A stretch of 19,766 nucleotides of DNA from Chloroflexota bacterium. Lineage in GTDB: Bacteria > Chloroflexota > UBA11872. The stretch spans positions 1 through 19,766 of the forward strand of contig JAPOXI010000023.1 in assembly GCA_026707185.1 (NCBI GenBank), read 5' to 3'. Positions within the stretch are counted from its first letter, which is position 1. Each line of letters begins with the position of its first letter. Positions 7,677 to 14,289 of the stretch are shown here, piece by piece. Made by a program: the position numbers and the translations under genes. Below the pieces are notes generated by a model. It was not told the DNA's origin, did not search any database, and saw only the letters and a list, made by a program, of their open reading frames with translations.

Positions 7677-7706
7677 ATTATAAGGAAAGGTGGCAAATTA
7701 CGCCAA
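7677..7706 (-). promoter_or_regulatory. Candidate sigma-70 promoter for the GH106-like gene
   Basis: On the minus strand, TTGGCG (7701-7706) and a perfect TATAAT (7677-7682) are spaced by 18 bp. The site sits about 130 nt before the GTG start at 7542, in a locally AT-rich island within otherwise GC-rich DNA. It is one of the best promoter matches in the window. Confidence 0.55.
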
Positions 7707-7711
7707 ATTTG
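7691..7711. promoter_or_regulatory. Overlapping inverted repeats at the -35 box, candidate operator
   Basis: CAAATT (7694-7699) and AATTTG (7706-7711) form an inverted repeat around 6 bp. A second repeat, TGGC (7691-7694) and GCCA (7702-7705), interlocks with it. Both cover the proposed -35 box, so a bound repressor would block RNA polymerase. Sugar-responsive control of the glycosidase gene is a reasonable inference, but no regulator gene is adjacent. Confidence 0.4.
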
Positions 7712-7763
7712 TAGACATAACACGGGTCTTGCAGCTCATCGGGCACGCTCGCTGCCGACCCGC

Positions 7764-7797
7764 CGCTGGCTCCGGGCAGGATTGCCAGGGGCCAGCG
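7764..7797 (-). terminator. Large stem-loop after the binding-protein gene
   Basis: CGCTGGC (7764-7770) pairs with GCCAGCG (7791-7797). Inner pairs continue (7772-7773 with 7788-7789, and 7775-7778 with 7783-7786), broken by single mismatches, closing on a 4-base loop. It starts 47 bp after the lipoprotein stop codon. No U-run follows on the minus strand, so it may be a factor-dependent terminator or a 3'-end stabilising structure. Confidence 0.4.
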
Positions 7798-7844
7798 ACG
7801 GGCTGTTGAGCGGCTAAACTCGCGCCGGACCTCGCCGCGATGAC

Positions 7845-9005
7845 CTATTCCACCGGCCAGCCGTCGGGGACATCGTTGGCGTCCAGAGCCGACTGAATGG
7901 CCGCCGCGGCATCGGCGGTCACCCACCCGGTCCATATGCCCGGGTTGCTCTTCAGCCACCAGAGCGCGGCGTCGTTGGTGCTGGCGCCGTCGTTTTCCCG
8001 CTGCCATTGGGCAATCGCGCTGTAGACCTCGATGTTGAGGCCCCAGGCTCTCAGCATTTCCACCACGTCGGGCGCGCCGGTGAGAACGTCGGGATGCACG
8101 GCGATCAGGATCGTGGCGTCTTCGTACGCGCAGGCCTTGGTGGTGAACCAGCATTCGTCGCTGTACTCGGGCTCCTTCAGCCGCACCAGGTCCAACACCA
8201 GCGATGGATCGTTTGTTCCCCACTGGTAGCCGAGCCAGGGTTCGCGCCGCTCATACGCGCCGTACAGATCAGCGTTCGCGGCCGCACCATCCCCCGGATT
8301 AACGATGTGCACATGATCTGAGAGACCATAGGCCTCAATCTGGGCGGCGTTCACCTCTTCACAGGCCCAGCCGATCACACACGACACCAGGCGCGCTTTG
8401 TCGCCGGATTCCGTCGTCCGAAACAACGCCTTGAACTTCTCTTCTTTCAAGTCCTCCACGCTATCTAAATCCGGATATTCCTCCTGCAGGTAGGCCGGAA
8501 TGACGAACGAGGATTGCCAGTCCTTACCCAGGCTCTCACCGATCGGGGACACTTCGCCCGCGGCCACGGCCTCTCCCCATGCTTCATCCTGGTTAGGCAG
8601 CCATATCTCCATCGTGATATGGGTGTCACCGCGCCGCAGCCCTTGAAACAACGGCAGCGTGGCTCCGAACACAACGTCGGTCGGATATCCATAGCCCTTC
8701 TCAACGATGTACTGCGCAATCCGATTTTGAATCTGCGCACTGGTCCAGTTGAGGTCGCTAAAGACGAGCTTCTGCTTTTCTCCAGCTTCCGGCGTAACGA
8801 CCTTCTCAACGACGACCTCGACAACTCGTTCAACAGGAACCTGCTTTTCAACGACAACCTCTTTAACCTCGGTCTGGACGACGGTGACAACTCGCTCGAC
8901 AGGAACTTCAACGGTCTTGGTTTCCCCGCAGGCCGCCGCGACGATACTCCCGGCGAAGCCCGCCATACCCAGCCGCAAAACCCGGCGTCTGCTGACAGCT
9001 TTCAT
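7845..9005 (-). CDS. proX: Glycine betaine/proline-type ABC transporter substrate-binding lipoprotein
   Basis: A 386-residue OpuAC/ProX-type binding protein. The N-terminus has a Tat-like SRRRVLRLG (5-13) followed by a lipobox ending AAACG (C26), so it should be lipid-anchored outside the membrane. Residues 29-73 are a valine/glutamate-rich linker with VPVERVV at 34-40 and again at 56-62, a tether common in Chloroflexota binding proteins. The ligand domain (about 77-386) has the OpuAC pattern: LVFSDLNWTSAQIQNRIAQY, then ITMEIWLPNQDEAW (130-143), GDGAAANADLYGAYERREP, GYQWGTNDPSLVLDLVRLKE (259-278) and the C-terminal NPGIWTGWV. The many tryptophans could build the aromatic cage used for quaternary amines. 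GGAGGT lies 7 nt upstream of the ATG. It is downstream of the matching ATPase and permease but has its own promoter-like sequence. Ligand could be betaine, choline, proline or DMSP. Confidence 0.88.
   Translation of the reverse strand: MKAVSRRRVLRLGMAGFAGSIVAAACGETKTVEVPVERVVTVVQTEVKEVVVEKQVPVERVVEVVVEKVVTPEAGEKQKLVFSDLNWTSAQIQNRIAQYIVEKGYGYPTDVVFGATLPLFQGLRRGDTHITMEIWLPNQDEAWGEAVAAGEVSPIGESLGKDWQSSFVIPAYLQEEYPDLDSVEDLKEEKFKALFRTTESGDKARLVSCVIGWACEEVNAAQIEAYGLSDHVHIVNPGDGAAANADLYGAYERREPWLGYQWGTNDPSLVLDLVRLKEPEYSDECWFTTKACAYEDATILIAVHPDVLTGAPDVVEMLRAWGLNIEVYSAIAQWQRENDGASTNDAALWWLKSNPGIWTGWVTADAAAAIQSALDANDVPDGWPVE
8821..8906 (-). repeat. Near-identical 20-nt direct repeats in the lipoprotein linker
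   Basis: ACAACTCGTTCAACAGGAAC (8821-8840) and a copy with two C/T or A/G changes (8887-8906) encode the repeated peptide VPVERVV in the tether of the binding protein. The 66-nt offset is a whole number of codons, so expansion or contraction would keep frame. Confidence 0.7.
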
Positions 9006-9011
9006 AGCAAG

Positions 9012-9017
9012 ACCTCC
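9012..9017 (-). promoter_or_regulatory. Strong ribosome-binding site of the binding-protein gene
   Basis: GGAGGT on the minus strand lies 6-7 bases before the ATG at 9005. It is much stronger than any site seen before the ATPase gene of the same transporter, consistent with the usual excess of binding protein over the membrane complex. Confidence 0.75.
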
Positions 9018-9143
9018 ACATTCACTTCACGCCGGACGACCAAAGCGGCCCTCCGCTGCAATTGGCTGCCGCAACGAGACGCGCGCATCAAACATCATCA
9101 ATAGATTTGAAATTGCGAGCAGCACTTCGTACGCGTAGTGTAT

Positions 9144-9172
9144 ACCGTATCAGCGAGCTCTTGCGTTGTCAA
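9144..9172 (-). promoter_or_regulatory. Candidate promoter in front of the binding-protein gene
   Basis: A perfect TTGACA (9167-9172) is followed after 17 bp by TACGGT (9144-9149), which keeps the key T-A-x-x-x-T of a -10 box. A TATACA a few bases further on is too far for ideal spacing. The site is 139 nt before the ATG, within the 231-bp permease/binding-protein gap. Confidence 0.5.
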
Positions 9173-9187
9173 ATAAATCGAATGATT

Positions 9188-9206
9188 GGCCGCTCGATGC
9201 GCGGCC
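9188..9206 (-). terminator. Stem-loop between permease and binding-protein genes
   Basis: GGCCGC (9188-9193) and GCGGCC (9201-9206) make a perfect 6-bp stem with a 7-base loop, 31 bp after the permease stop codon. On the minus strand it is followed by the T-rich stretch AATCATTCGATTTATTT. It could partly terminate the ATPase-permease message or act as an RNA processing barrier, just before the separate promoter of the lipoprotein gene. Confidence 0.4.
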
Positions 9207-9236
9207 CTTCCCCGAGGCTTTGCGCGCTCACGGCAA

Positions 9237-10304
9237 TCACCCCACGGACCGCAGCATCTCTTGCCTCCTGCGAGACACGGCCTGCGTGAGCCGATCGATG
9301 ATAATGGCCAGAAACACAATGGACAGTCCGGCTATCGCGCCATTGCCCGGCTCGTTCTTTTGCAGCGCTCGCAGCACGTTGTCGCCCAGGCCGCCGGCGG
9401 CCACCATGCTGGCGATGGTCACCATCGAAAGAGCCATCAGGGTGGTCTGATTGATCCCCGCCATGATCGTCGGCAGAGCCATCGGAATCTGAACTTTCGT
9501 CAGGATCTGCAGCGGCGACGCGCCGAACGACCGAACGGCCTCGATCGTTTCGCTCGGAACCTGGCGGATCCCCAGGCTCGTCAGCCGGATCACGGGCGGA
9601 ATCGCGTAGATGATCGTCGCGAAAATCCCGGCCGGCTTCCCCAGGCCAAACGCCAGAATGCCCGGCAGCAGATAGACGAAACTGGGCATGGTTTGCATCG
9701 CATCCAGGATTGGGCGCATCAGGTTGTCGGCAAGCTGACTCCGCGAGCTCAGGATCCCCAGGGGTAGGCCGCCCAACACGGCAATCACCACCGCCACCAC
9801 CATCAGCGCAATGGTGTCGATCATGTTTTCCCACAGGTCCATGAAGCCCACAAAGAGCAGCGCGACCGCCGTAAACCCCACCAGCCGCCAGCCACCCGCC
9901 GCAAAGGACAAGAAGGCGAGGCTGGTCACAATTGCCGGCCAGGGCACCCACTTGAGTCCGTTCTCGATCTGAACCAGCACCACGTCCACGGCGGCACTGA
10001 GCCCGTCGAACAGCCAGCTGCCGTCCTTCGTTATCCGGGTCACCGCATCGTCAATGGCCCCGCTGGTGACTTCCCGCACGGTGCGGTCCAGCGTAATGGA
10101 ACCTCCATCCGCGGTCGGTATCTCGGAACTGGACACCGTCGTCGGAAACCCCATCTCCGTGCCCCACAGCAGCAAGCTCACGATCAGTACGAGGCCAACC
10201 AGCCCAAGCCCGGCCAGCCAGGCATAGTGGCGCCGAATCACATAGAGCGGCTTCCGCGACGGTGTCGTCGTATCGCCGGGCGGCGCTCTGTCGACTCGTG
10301 CCAT
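9237..10304 (-). CDS. proW: Glycine betaine/proline-type ABC transporter permease
   Basis: A 355-residue inner-membrane permease of the OpuAB/ProW family. It has an N-terminal span (about 29-48), a polar stretch (50-95), then hydrophobic spans from about 120 onward. The BPD_transp_1 core is clear: NLMRPILDAMQTMPSFVYLL (194-213), AIPPVIRLTSLGIRQVPSE (234-252), the EAA coupling loop EAVRSFGASPLQILTKVQIP (255-274) and MALPTIMAGINQTTLMALSM (275-294), with VAAGGLG after it. Family proteins read nearly the same in these blocks. The ATG begins only 2 nt after the ATPase stop codon, so the two are translationally linked and should form the membrane complex of the importer. The binding protein follows after a 231-bp gap. 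The substrate class follows from the family; exact substrate is not determined. Confidence 0.92.
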   Translation of the reverse strand: MARVDRAPPGDTTTPSRKPLYVIRRHYAWLAGLGLVGLVLIVSLLLWGTEMGFPTTVSSSEIPTADGGSITLDRTVREVTSGAIDDAVTRITKDGSWLFDGLSAAVDVVLVQIENGLKWVPWPAIVTSLAFLSFAAGGWRLVGFTAVALLFVGFMDLWENMIDTIALMVVAVVIAVLGGLPLGILSSRSQLADNLMRPILDAMQTMPSFVYLLPGILAFGLGKPAGIFATIIYAIPPVIRLTSLGIRQVPSETIEAVRSFGASPLQILTKVQIPMALPTIMAGINQTTLMALSMVTIASMVAAGGLGDNVLRALQKNEPGNGAIAGLSIVFLAIIIDRLTQAVSRRRQEMLRSVG

Positions 10305-10306
10305 GC

Positions 10307-11533
10307 TTAAGTCCCCTGCCCGCCTTCAGCCATACCCGCCAGCAACGCGCCCGGGCGAATCTCGCCCAGCAATGCTCGCGTGTCGTCGACGACGGCAATC
10401 GGATGCCGTGTCTGCGCCGCGATTGGAATGATATCTTCGATTAAGGCGTCAGGCGTCGTGGTTGTTGCCGGATCAACGTCCGCGCCTTCCAGGGATCTCC
10501 GGCGTTCGTCGATGAGGACCATCACCCGGTCTTTCGTAAGCAAACCTCGCAGCGTAAAGTCGCGCCCAATCAGAAACACGGCCTCCAGCCTGTGGCTGTC
10601 CATAATGTGCAACGCCGCGCGAGGCCCCTGCCGTTCGTAAACGACGACGTCGGATTCCTGCATAACCGCTCTGGCTTGAATGACTTTGGCTCGAGATACG
10701 TCCTGCACGAATTCAGTGACATACTCGTCAGACGGCAGCGTGACGATCTCCTCTGGCGAACCTTCCTGGATGATCTCTCCATCCCGCATGACGGCAATTC
10801 GATCGCCGACTTTCAGGGCTTCGTTCAGATCGTGAGTGATAAATATAATCGTCTTCTTTAGCTTAGTTTGCAGCGAAATTAACTCATCCTGTAACTCCCG
10901 TCGTATAAGGGGGTCGAGCCCGCTGAATGGCTCGTCCATCAGCAGCATGTCGGGGTTGACCGCCAGCGCCCGCGCAAGTCCGACACGCTGCTGCATACCG
11001 CCGCTCATCTCTCGCGGACGGTAGCTTTCCCAGCCGCCGAGCCCCACGGTTTCTATGCTCTCCATCGCCATCGGATAGCGCGTTGCTTTGTCGATGCCCC
11101 GCACCTCGAGTCCAAGGGCGACGTTGTCGAGCACGGACCGATGCGGGAGCAGCCCGTAGTTCTGAAACACCATCGCGATCTTTTGGCGGCGGAACTGCAT
11201 CAGCTGGCTCGCCGAGTACGACAGCACGTCTTCGCCATCGATATACACATTGCCGCGCGTGGGTTCGACAAGCCTGATCAGCGAGCGCACCAGGGTCGAC
11301 TTGCCGCTACCCGAAAGCCCCATGACGACGAAGATCTGCCCCTGCTCCACGCTGAACGACACGTCACGCAGGCCGACGACGAGTCCAAGTTCGTCCTGAA
11401 TCTCGCTGCGAGACTTCGAGGCATACGCGGCTTCCAGCGCGCGCTCCGGCTTGTTGCCAAAGACCTTCCAGAGTCCCTGCACGTCAACTTGCCGCGCACC
11501 CTGGGCCACGTTGGCCGTGCCGTCACTCACCAC
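10307..11533 (-). CDS. proV: Glycine betaine/proline-type ABC transporter ATP-binding protein with C-terminal regulatory region
   Basis: A 408-residue ATPase of the OpuAA/ProV type that powers compatible-solute uptake from the cytoplasmic side. Motifs are all intact: Walker A GLSGSGKST (72-80), Q-loop VFQNYGLLPHRSVLDN (122-137), signature MSGGMQQRVGLARAL (176-190), Walker B MLLMDEPFSGLD (196-207) and switch histidine in FITHDLNEAL (231-240). The family's N-terminal extension (LWKVFGNKPERAL, 21-33) is also present. Residues about 280-400 correspond to the tandem CBS region that senses ionic strength in OpuA; here it is divergent (AVFLIGRDFTLRGLLTKDRV and RHPIAVVDDTRALLGEIRPG). The start is GTG at 11533, immediately followed by a second GTG codon; no good Shine-Dalgarno sequence precedes it. 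A 12-bp palindrome lies 29 bp upstream. The gene is first in the operon. Confidence 0.92.
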   Translation of the reverse strand: MVSDGTANVAQGARQVDVQGLWKVFGNKPERALEAAYASKSRSEIQDELGLVVGLRDVSFSVEQGQIFVVMGLSGSGKSTLVRSLIRLVEPTRGNVYIDGEDVLSYSASQLMQFRRQKIAMVFQNYGLLPHRSVLDNVALGLEVRGIDKATRYPMAMESIETVGLGGWESYRPREMSGGMQQRVGLARALAVNPDMLLMDEPFSGLDPLIRRELQDELISLQTKLKKTIIFITHDLNEALKVGDRIAVMRDGEIIQEGSPEEIVTLPSDEYVTEFVQDVSRAKVIQARAVMQESDVVVYERQGPRAALHIMDSHRLEAVFLIGRDFTLRGLLTKDRVMVLIDERRRSLEGADVDPATTTTPDALIEDIIPIAAQTRHPIAVVDDTRALLGEIRPGALLAGMAEGGQGT

Positions 11534-11854
11534 AACACCAGGGCCCGGACAGAAGAATCACGCACGTACGTGCCTGGATTCGCACACCTGGGCATCAGCT
11601 TCGGATCGCGCTGGTCGCCTGCACACTCGCCCGGCGACCGTCTGCTGCACATATCCCAGGTAGCGATCATTGCGCTCCGCCCAATTACATGGGACACGCC
11701 GGTCATACTGCCCCATGCGTACCTGGCTGTCATAGGCGGAACCACGTGATCCGCCGGGGAGTCGACGCGGGGAAAGCGACGCGCGTGACAGAATCCAACC
11801 GAGCATCCAGTCGCCGCGCGTGACCCCACCGGCCCTGAGCCGCCGCTCCAGCGC
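11534..11854. other. Divergent intergenic region between transporter operon and sirB1-like gene
   Basis: About 320 bases with no secure gene. It holds the 12-bp palindrome at 11562-11573. An 82-codon open frame on the minus strand (11558-11806) has no recognisable family and third-position composition less GC-rich than the true genes, so I do not annotate it as a gene. A TATGAC pair repeated 24 bp apart also lies on its minus strand. Promoters for both flanking genes should be here, but I cannot place them convincingly. Confidence 0.5.
11562..11573. promoter_or_regulatory. Perfect 12-bp palindrome upstream of the transporter operon
   Basis: GCACGTACGTGC reads identically on both strands and lies 29-40 bp before the GTG start of the ATPase gene. 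Its place and symmetry suggest a dimeric repressor or activator site. The regulator is unknown and no -35/-10 pair is obvious next to it. Confidence 0.4.
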
Positions 11855-12724
11855 ATGACCGTCAGCCAGTCGCCATCACCCAACAATCGAGCCCTGCAGG
11901 CCATGGTGGACATGCTCGCCGACGATGATCCGTCCATTCGTGCCCGCGTCATCGCTCACCTCACCCAGGCCGGCGAGCGCGCCGTCGTTGCGCTGGAGTC
12001 CGCCGCATGCTCGGCCTCGCATCCCGACCGTATCGCCGAAGCGCTCACCGCCATCCACCGCGAAGAGGCCCTCGGAGGGCTCGACAGGTTCCGCTCGATG
12101 GAACCGAACGGCCCGGCCGAGACCGGTGCGCTCCTGGTTGCGCGAGTCATTGACCCCGGTATCGATACCGCCGCAGTTCTCCGTTTCCTCGACGAGCTTG
12201 CGGACGCGGCGCCGGGGCCCATGCGCGCGGCCGATCCGCAACCGGCGCTCCAGGCACTGGCTGGCTACATGCACGCCGCATGGAGGTTCGATGGCGCTCG
12301 TACCGACTATCCAAACCCGGCCAACAGCCTGCTGGACCAGGTCGTCAAGCGCCGCACCGGGCTGCCCATCACCCTTTCCGTCGCCTATCTGGCGGTGGCC
12401 GACCGGATTGGCATGCCCCTGGAGGGCGTTGGCCTGCCCGCCCATTTCGTCCTGCGCCATCCAGGCGCCCGGGATCGTCCGTACCTCGATCCGTTCAACC
12501 GGGCCCGCTTGCTCAACCAGGCCGAGTGCGAGGAGATCGTGCATACCCACGGCTTCACGCTGCGCCCGGAGCACCTGGCGTCCGTCAGTCCGCAGGAAAT
12601 CGCCGCGCGCATCTGCCGCAACCTCATCCTGGCCTATCGACGCCAAGGGGACTCGCGGCGCGAGGAGTTCGCCCGGGAAGCGCATCGGCGCCTGCGACCC
12701 GGCCAGGACCTGCTGACCGTATGA
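11855..12724 (+). CDS. sirB1: SirB1-family protein (transglutaminase-like core, Transglut_core2)
   Basis: A 289-residue protein matching the SirB1/YchA family. The diagnostic block is PANSLLDQVVKRRTGLPITL (155-174), VAYLAVADRIGMPLEGVGLP (176-195) and AHFVLRH (196-202), followed by YLDPFNRARLLNQAECEEIV (210-229) and a helical C-terminus with a TPR-like RNLILAYRRQGD. The first 130 residues are helical and variable (ALQAMVDMLADDDPSIRARV). The family fold is transglutaminase-like, but the usual catalytic cysteine is not visible in this block; function is unclear even in E. coli, where sirB1 neighbours prfA-prmC. Here the next gene is also a methyltransferase, but it lacks the NPPY motif of PrmC. 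No good Shine-Dalgarno sequence precedes the ATG, and no in-frame alternative upstream is better. It heads a run of six plus-strand genes. Confidence 0.85.
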   Translation: MTVSQSPSPNNRALQAMVDMLADDDPSIRARVIAHLTQAGERAVVALESAACSASHPDRIAEALTAIHREEALGGLDRFRSMEPNGPAETGALLVARVIDPGIDTAAVLRFLDELADAAPGPMRAADPQPALQALAGYMHAAWRFDGARTDYPNPANSLLDQVVKRRTGLPITLSVAYLAVADRIGMPLEGVGLPAHFVLRHPGARDRPYLDPFNRARLLNQAECEEIVHTHGFTLRPEHLASVSPQEIAARICRNLILAYRRQGDSRREEFAREAHRRLRPGQDLLTV

Positions 12725-12804
12725 AGCCGCAAGCCGTCGGACGTGCCGCGCGATGCCCGGCAACCGCGCATCGGCTGACAGACTGATGGACTGACAAACG
12801 AGCA

Positions 12805-13560
12805 ATGCCCGCCGCCAGCGCCTTTTACGACTGGCAGCTCAGCTTGATTGACATCCGCGGCGTGTACAGCGCCCTTGACGTGGGCTGCGGTGAGGGGCGG
12901 ATGACACAGGCCCTGCGGCGGCGAACCGCGCCTGGAGCCTGGATTGTGGCCGTGGATCTGCAGCCCGAAGCGGTCGCCGCCACGCGCACCCGGCACGCGG
13001 TCGATGGGCTATGCGCGAGCATCGAGTCGCTGCCCCTCGCGCCAGGCCAGTTCGAACTGGTAACCGCCGGGCACGTGCTGCCGTCCACGCCGGACATCCA
13101 GCGGGCGGTGAGCGAACTTCGCCGTGTGCTGGCCCCCGGCGGCGCTCTCCTCGCCAGCGCCGATAGCGAGATGTCCGCGCAGCGAGTGCTCGAATGGCAT
13201 GTCGAAGCCTGTCGGCGCGCCGGCCTTCGCGATCAGGCTACGCGGGCCGCCGCCCCGTCGGCTCGCAGCCGCTTCACGCTTGAGAACGGCGTGGAGGCCT
13301 TATCCCGGGCGTTCCCGACGGTTGACGTGCAGATCCGCGATGACCTGCTGGCCTTCCCGTCCGTGGACGCGCTGCTGAATCTGTATGTGCAAGGGCTGCA
13401 CCTGCGCGGCGCATCTGCAATCAGCGACCCAACCGAAGCTGCCTCGTTAGCGATCAAACTGCAGCCGCACCTGCGCGACATCGCAACCGCCGCCGCCGAG
13501 TCGGATGGCCGTGTGATCGTGCCGCGCCGTTCGGGCTGCCTTGTCGCTCGGGCAGCGTAG
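12805..13560 (+). CDS. Class I SAM-dependent methyltransferase
   Basis: A 251-residue protein with the Methyltransf_11-type Rossmann fold. Motif I is ALDVGCGEGRM (23-33), motif II AVDLQPEAV (49-57) with the acidic residue that holds the ribose, then ASIESLPLAPGQFELVTAGH (71-90), and RRVLAPGGALLAS (106-118) after strand 5. The order is that of small-molecule or quinone-type methyltransferases (UbiE-like), and the NPPY motif of N5-glutamine or DNA methyltransferases is absent. The residues after 120 are the variable substrate-binding part, so no substrate is proposed. The ATG lies 80 bp after the sirB1-like stop with only a weak purine stretch (ACGAG) in front. It is probably co-transcribed with its neighbours. 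Confidence 0.88.
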   Translation: MPAASAFYDWQLSLIDIRGVYSALDVGCGEGRMTQALRRRTAPGAWIVAVDLQPEAVAATRTRHAVDGLCASIESLPLAPGQFELVTAGHVLPSTPDIQRAVSELRRVLAPGGALLASADSEMSAQRVLEWHVEACRRAGLRDQATRAAAPSARSRFTLENGVEALSRAFPTVDVQIRDDLLAFPSVDALLNLYVQGLHLRGASAISDPTEAASLAIKLQPHLRDIATAAAESDGRVIVPRRSGCLVARAA

Positions 13561-13597
13561 TTGAAGTCGGCGGAGCGGCCCGCATAGGCTCATCCAT

Positions 13598-13604
13598 AAG
13601 GAGG
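13598..13604 (+). promoter_or_regulatory. Near-consensus ribosome-binding site of the repeat membrane protein gene
   Basis: AAGGAGG lies 8 bases before the ATG at 13613 and settles the start of this short gene. It is among the strongest sites in the window, suggesting high translation. Confidence 0.8.
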
Positions 13605-13612
13605 CACCGATC

Positions 13613-14080
13613 ATGTCAGACACAGCCCAGACCGGGATTGGACAGGCATTCCGAGGACTGGCCGGACTAGCAACCCTTGCCACGCTGCTGGCCACCGTCA
13701 TCGTCACGATCCTGGGGATCGTCGGCGTCGTTGAGATGGATTGGGTCGTCGCGGATCGGACGATCGGTTTCGCCTACATCGTCGGGGTTGGCGCCATCGC
13801 GTTGAGCCCGCTCGTGGCCGTGGGAATCCTGGCCATCAGCCTGGGCAACGCCATTGGCATCGTTGCCGTCGCCGCCGGGAACGCCGGTGGCATCATTGCC
13901 ATCTCGGGGGATCACGCCAGCGGCATCATTGCCATCAGCGCCGGCGGCCGGGCCAACGGCATGCTCGTCGGCATCGGCGACGAGGCGCGCGGACTGCTGG
14001 CCGTGGCCTACTCCGGCCGCAAGGCTCGGGCCTTTGGCAGCTGGCCGGCATGGCCCGGGGGCGAATCCTCGTCCAGCTGA
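13613..14080 (+). CDS. Small membrane protein with glycine-rich 11-12-residue repeats
   Basis: A 155-residue protein I cannot assign to a named family. Residues 1-10 are polar, 18-40 form a membrane span (GLATLATLLATVIVTILGIV), and 50-75 are hydrophobic. From about 69 to 138 the chain is built of successive 11-12-residue units: AVGILAISLGNA, IGIVAVAAGNAG, GIIAISGDHAS, GIIAISAGGRAN, GMLVGIGDEAR, GLLAVAYSGRKA. The rule is Gly, three or four aliphatics, a small turn residue, then a polar or charged pair before the next Gly. That pattern fits a short beta-solenoid or stacked hairpin arrangement, similar to 'GVIAIGG-x-A-x-G' repeat proteins seen in several environmental phyla. The C-terminus is GESSSS. 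The strong AAGGAGG site indicates a real, well-translated gene. It may be a scaffold or envelope protein, which is speculation. Confidence 0.72.
   Translation: MSDTAQTGIGQAFRGLAGLATLATLLATVIVTILGIVGVVEMDWVVADRTIGFAYIVGVGAIALSPLVAVGILAISLGNAIGIVAVAAGNAGGIIAISGDHASGIIAISAGGRANGMLVGIGDEARGLLAVAYSGRKARAFGSWPAWPGGESSSS
13889..13936 (+). repeat. Exact 15-nt direct repeat inside the repeat membrane protein gene
   Basis: GGCATCATTGCCATC occurs at 13889-13903 and 13922-13936, 33 nt (11 codons) apart, encoding two copies of G-I-I-A-I. Identity at the DNA level suggests recent in-frame duplication of one repeat unit. Confidence 0.8.
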
Positions 14081-14289
14081 CGCAGCGGAGCGCCACCACC
14101 TCCCGCGTCCGACGGCGCCTGCCGCGGGACCATCGCCCCAAGGTGGCCTGAGACCCCGCCCGGCGGCGAGTCGCGAACCGACTACAATCCAAGCGTCGGC
14201 GGGGCGTCGGGCGCACGCCTACCGGGGTACGTGCGGCGGGCACTGGTTCCGTCGAACTCTCGAATCGCAGGGACCCGCGAACAGGTTTT

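Larger units (their letters stand above)
7543..7844. other. Intergenic control region between binding-protein gene and GH106 gene
   Basis: No convincing coding sequence occurs in these ~300 bases. They hold the hairpin downstream of the binding-protein gene (7764-7797), the candidate operator and promoter of the GH106-like gene (7677-7711), its predicted 5' stem-loop, and a GC-rich leader of about 130 nt. The leader contains the 10-bp palindrome GCGCCGGCGC at 7599-7608. Confidence 0.6.

Noticed and set aside
8780..8920. Repeats in the minus-strand lipoprotein gene, considered as a small tandem or CRISPR-like array
   Set aside because: They are in-frame and encode the Val/Glu tether of the lipoprotein, with only two similar copies and no spacers.
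9169..9951. 260-codon minus-strand frame across the permease gene
   Set aside because: Shifted frame of the permease with Arg/Gly/Asp-rich translation and no domain; the permease frame has all conserved blocks.
11558..11806. 82-codon minus-strand frame (begins MLGWILSRASLSPRRL)
   Set aside because: It overlaps no other gene and has some aromatic residues, but no Shine-Dalgarno sequence or known family was found, and its third codon positions look less GC-rich than those of true genes here. A small gene or gene relic is not excluded.
13741..14151. Alternative frame with His/Arg-rich translation over the repeat membrane protein
   Set aside because: Shadow frame; the +13613 frame has the near-consensus ribosome-binding site, a membrane span and regular repeats.
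14160..14289. Structured-looking GC-rich leader, considered as tRNA or riboswitch
   Set aside because: A GGTTCC-like stretch recalls a tRNA T-arm, but no acceptor stem or anticodon arm can be formed, and no known riboswitch core is visible.
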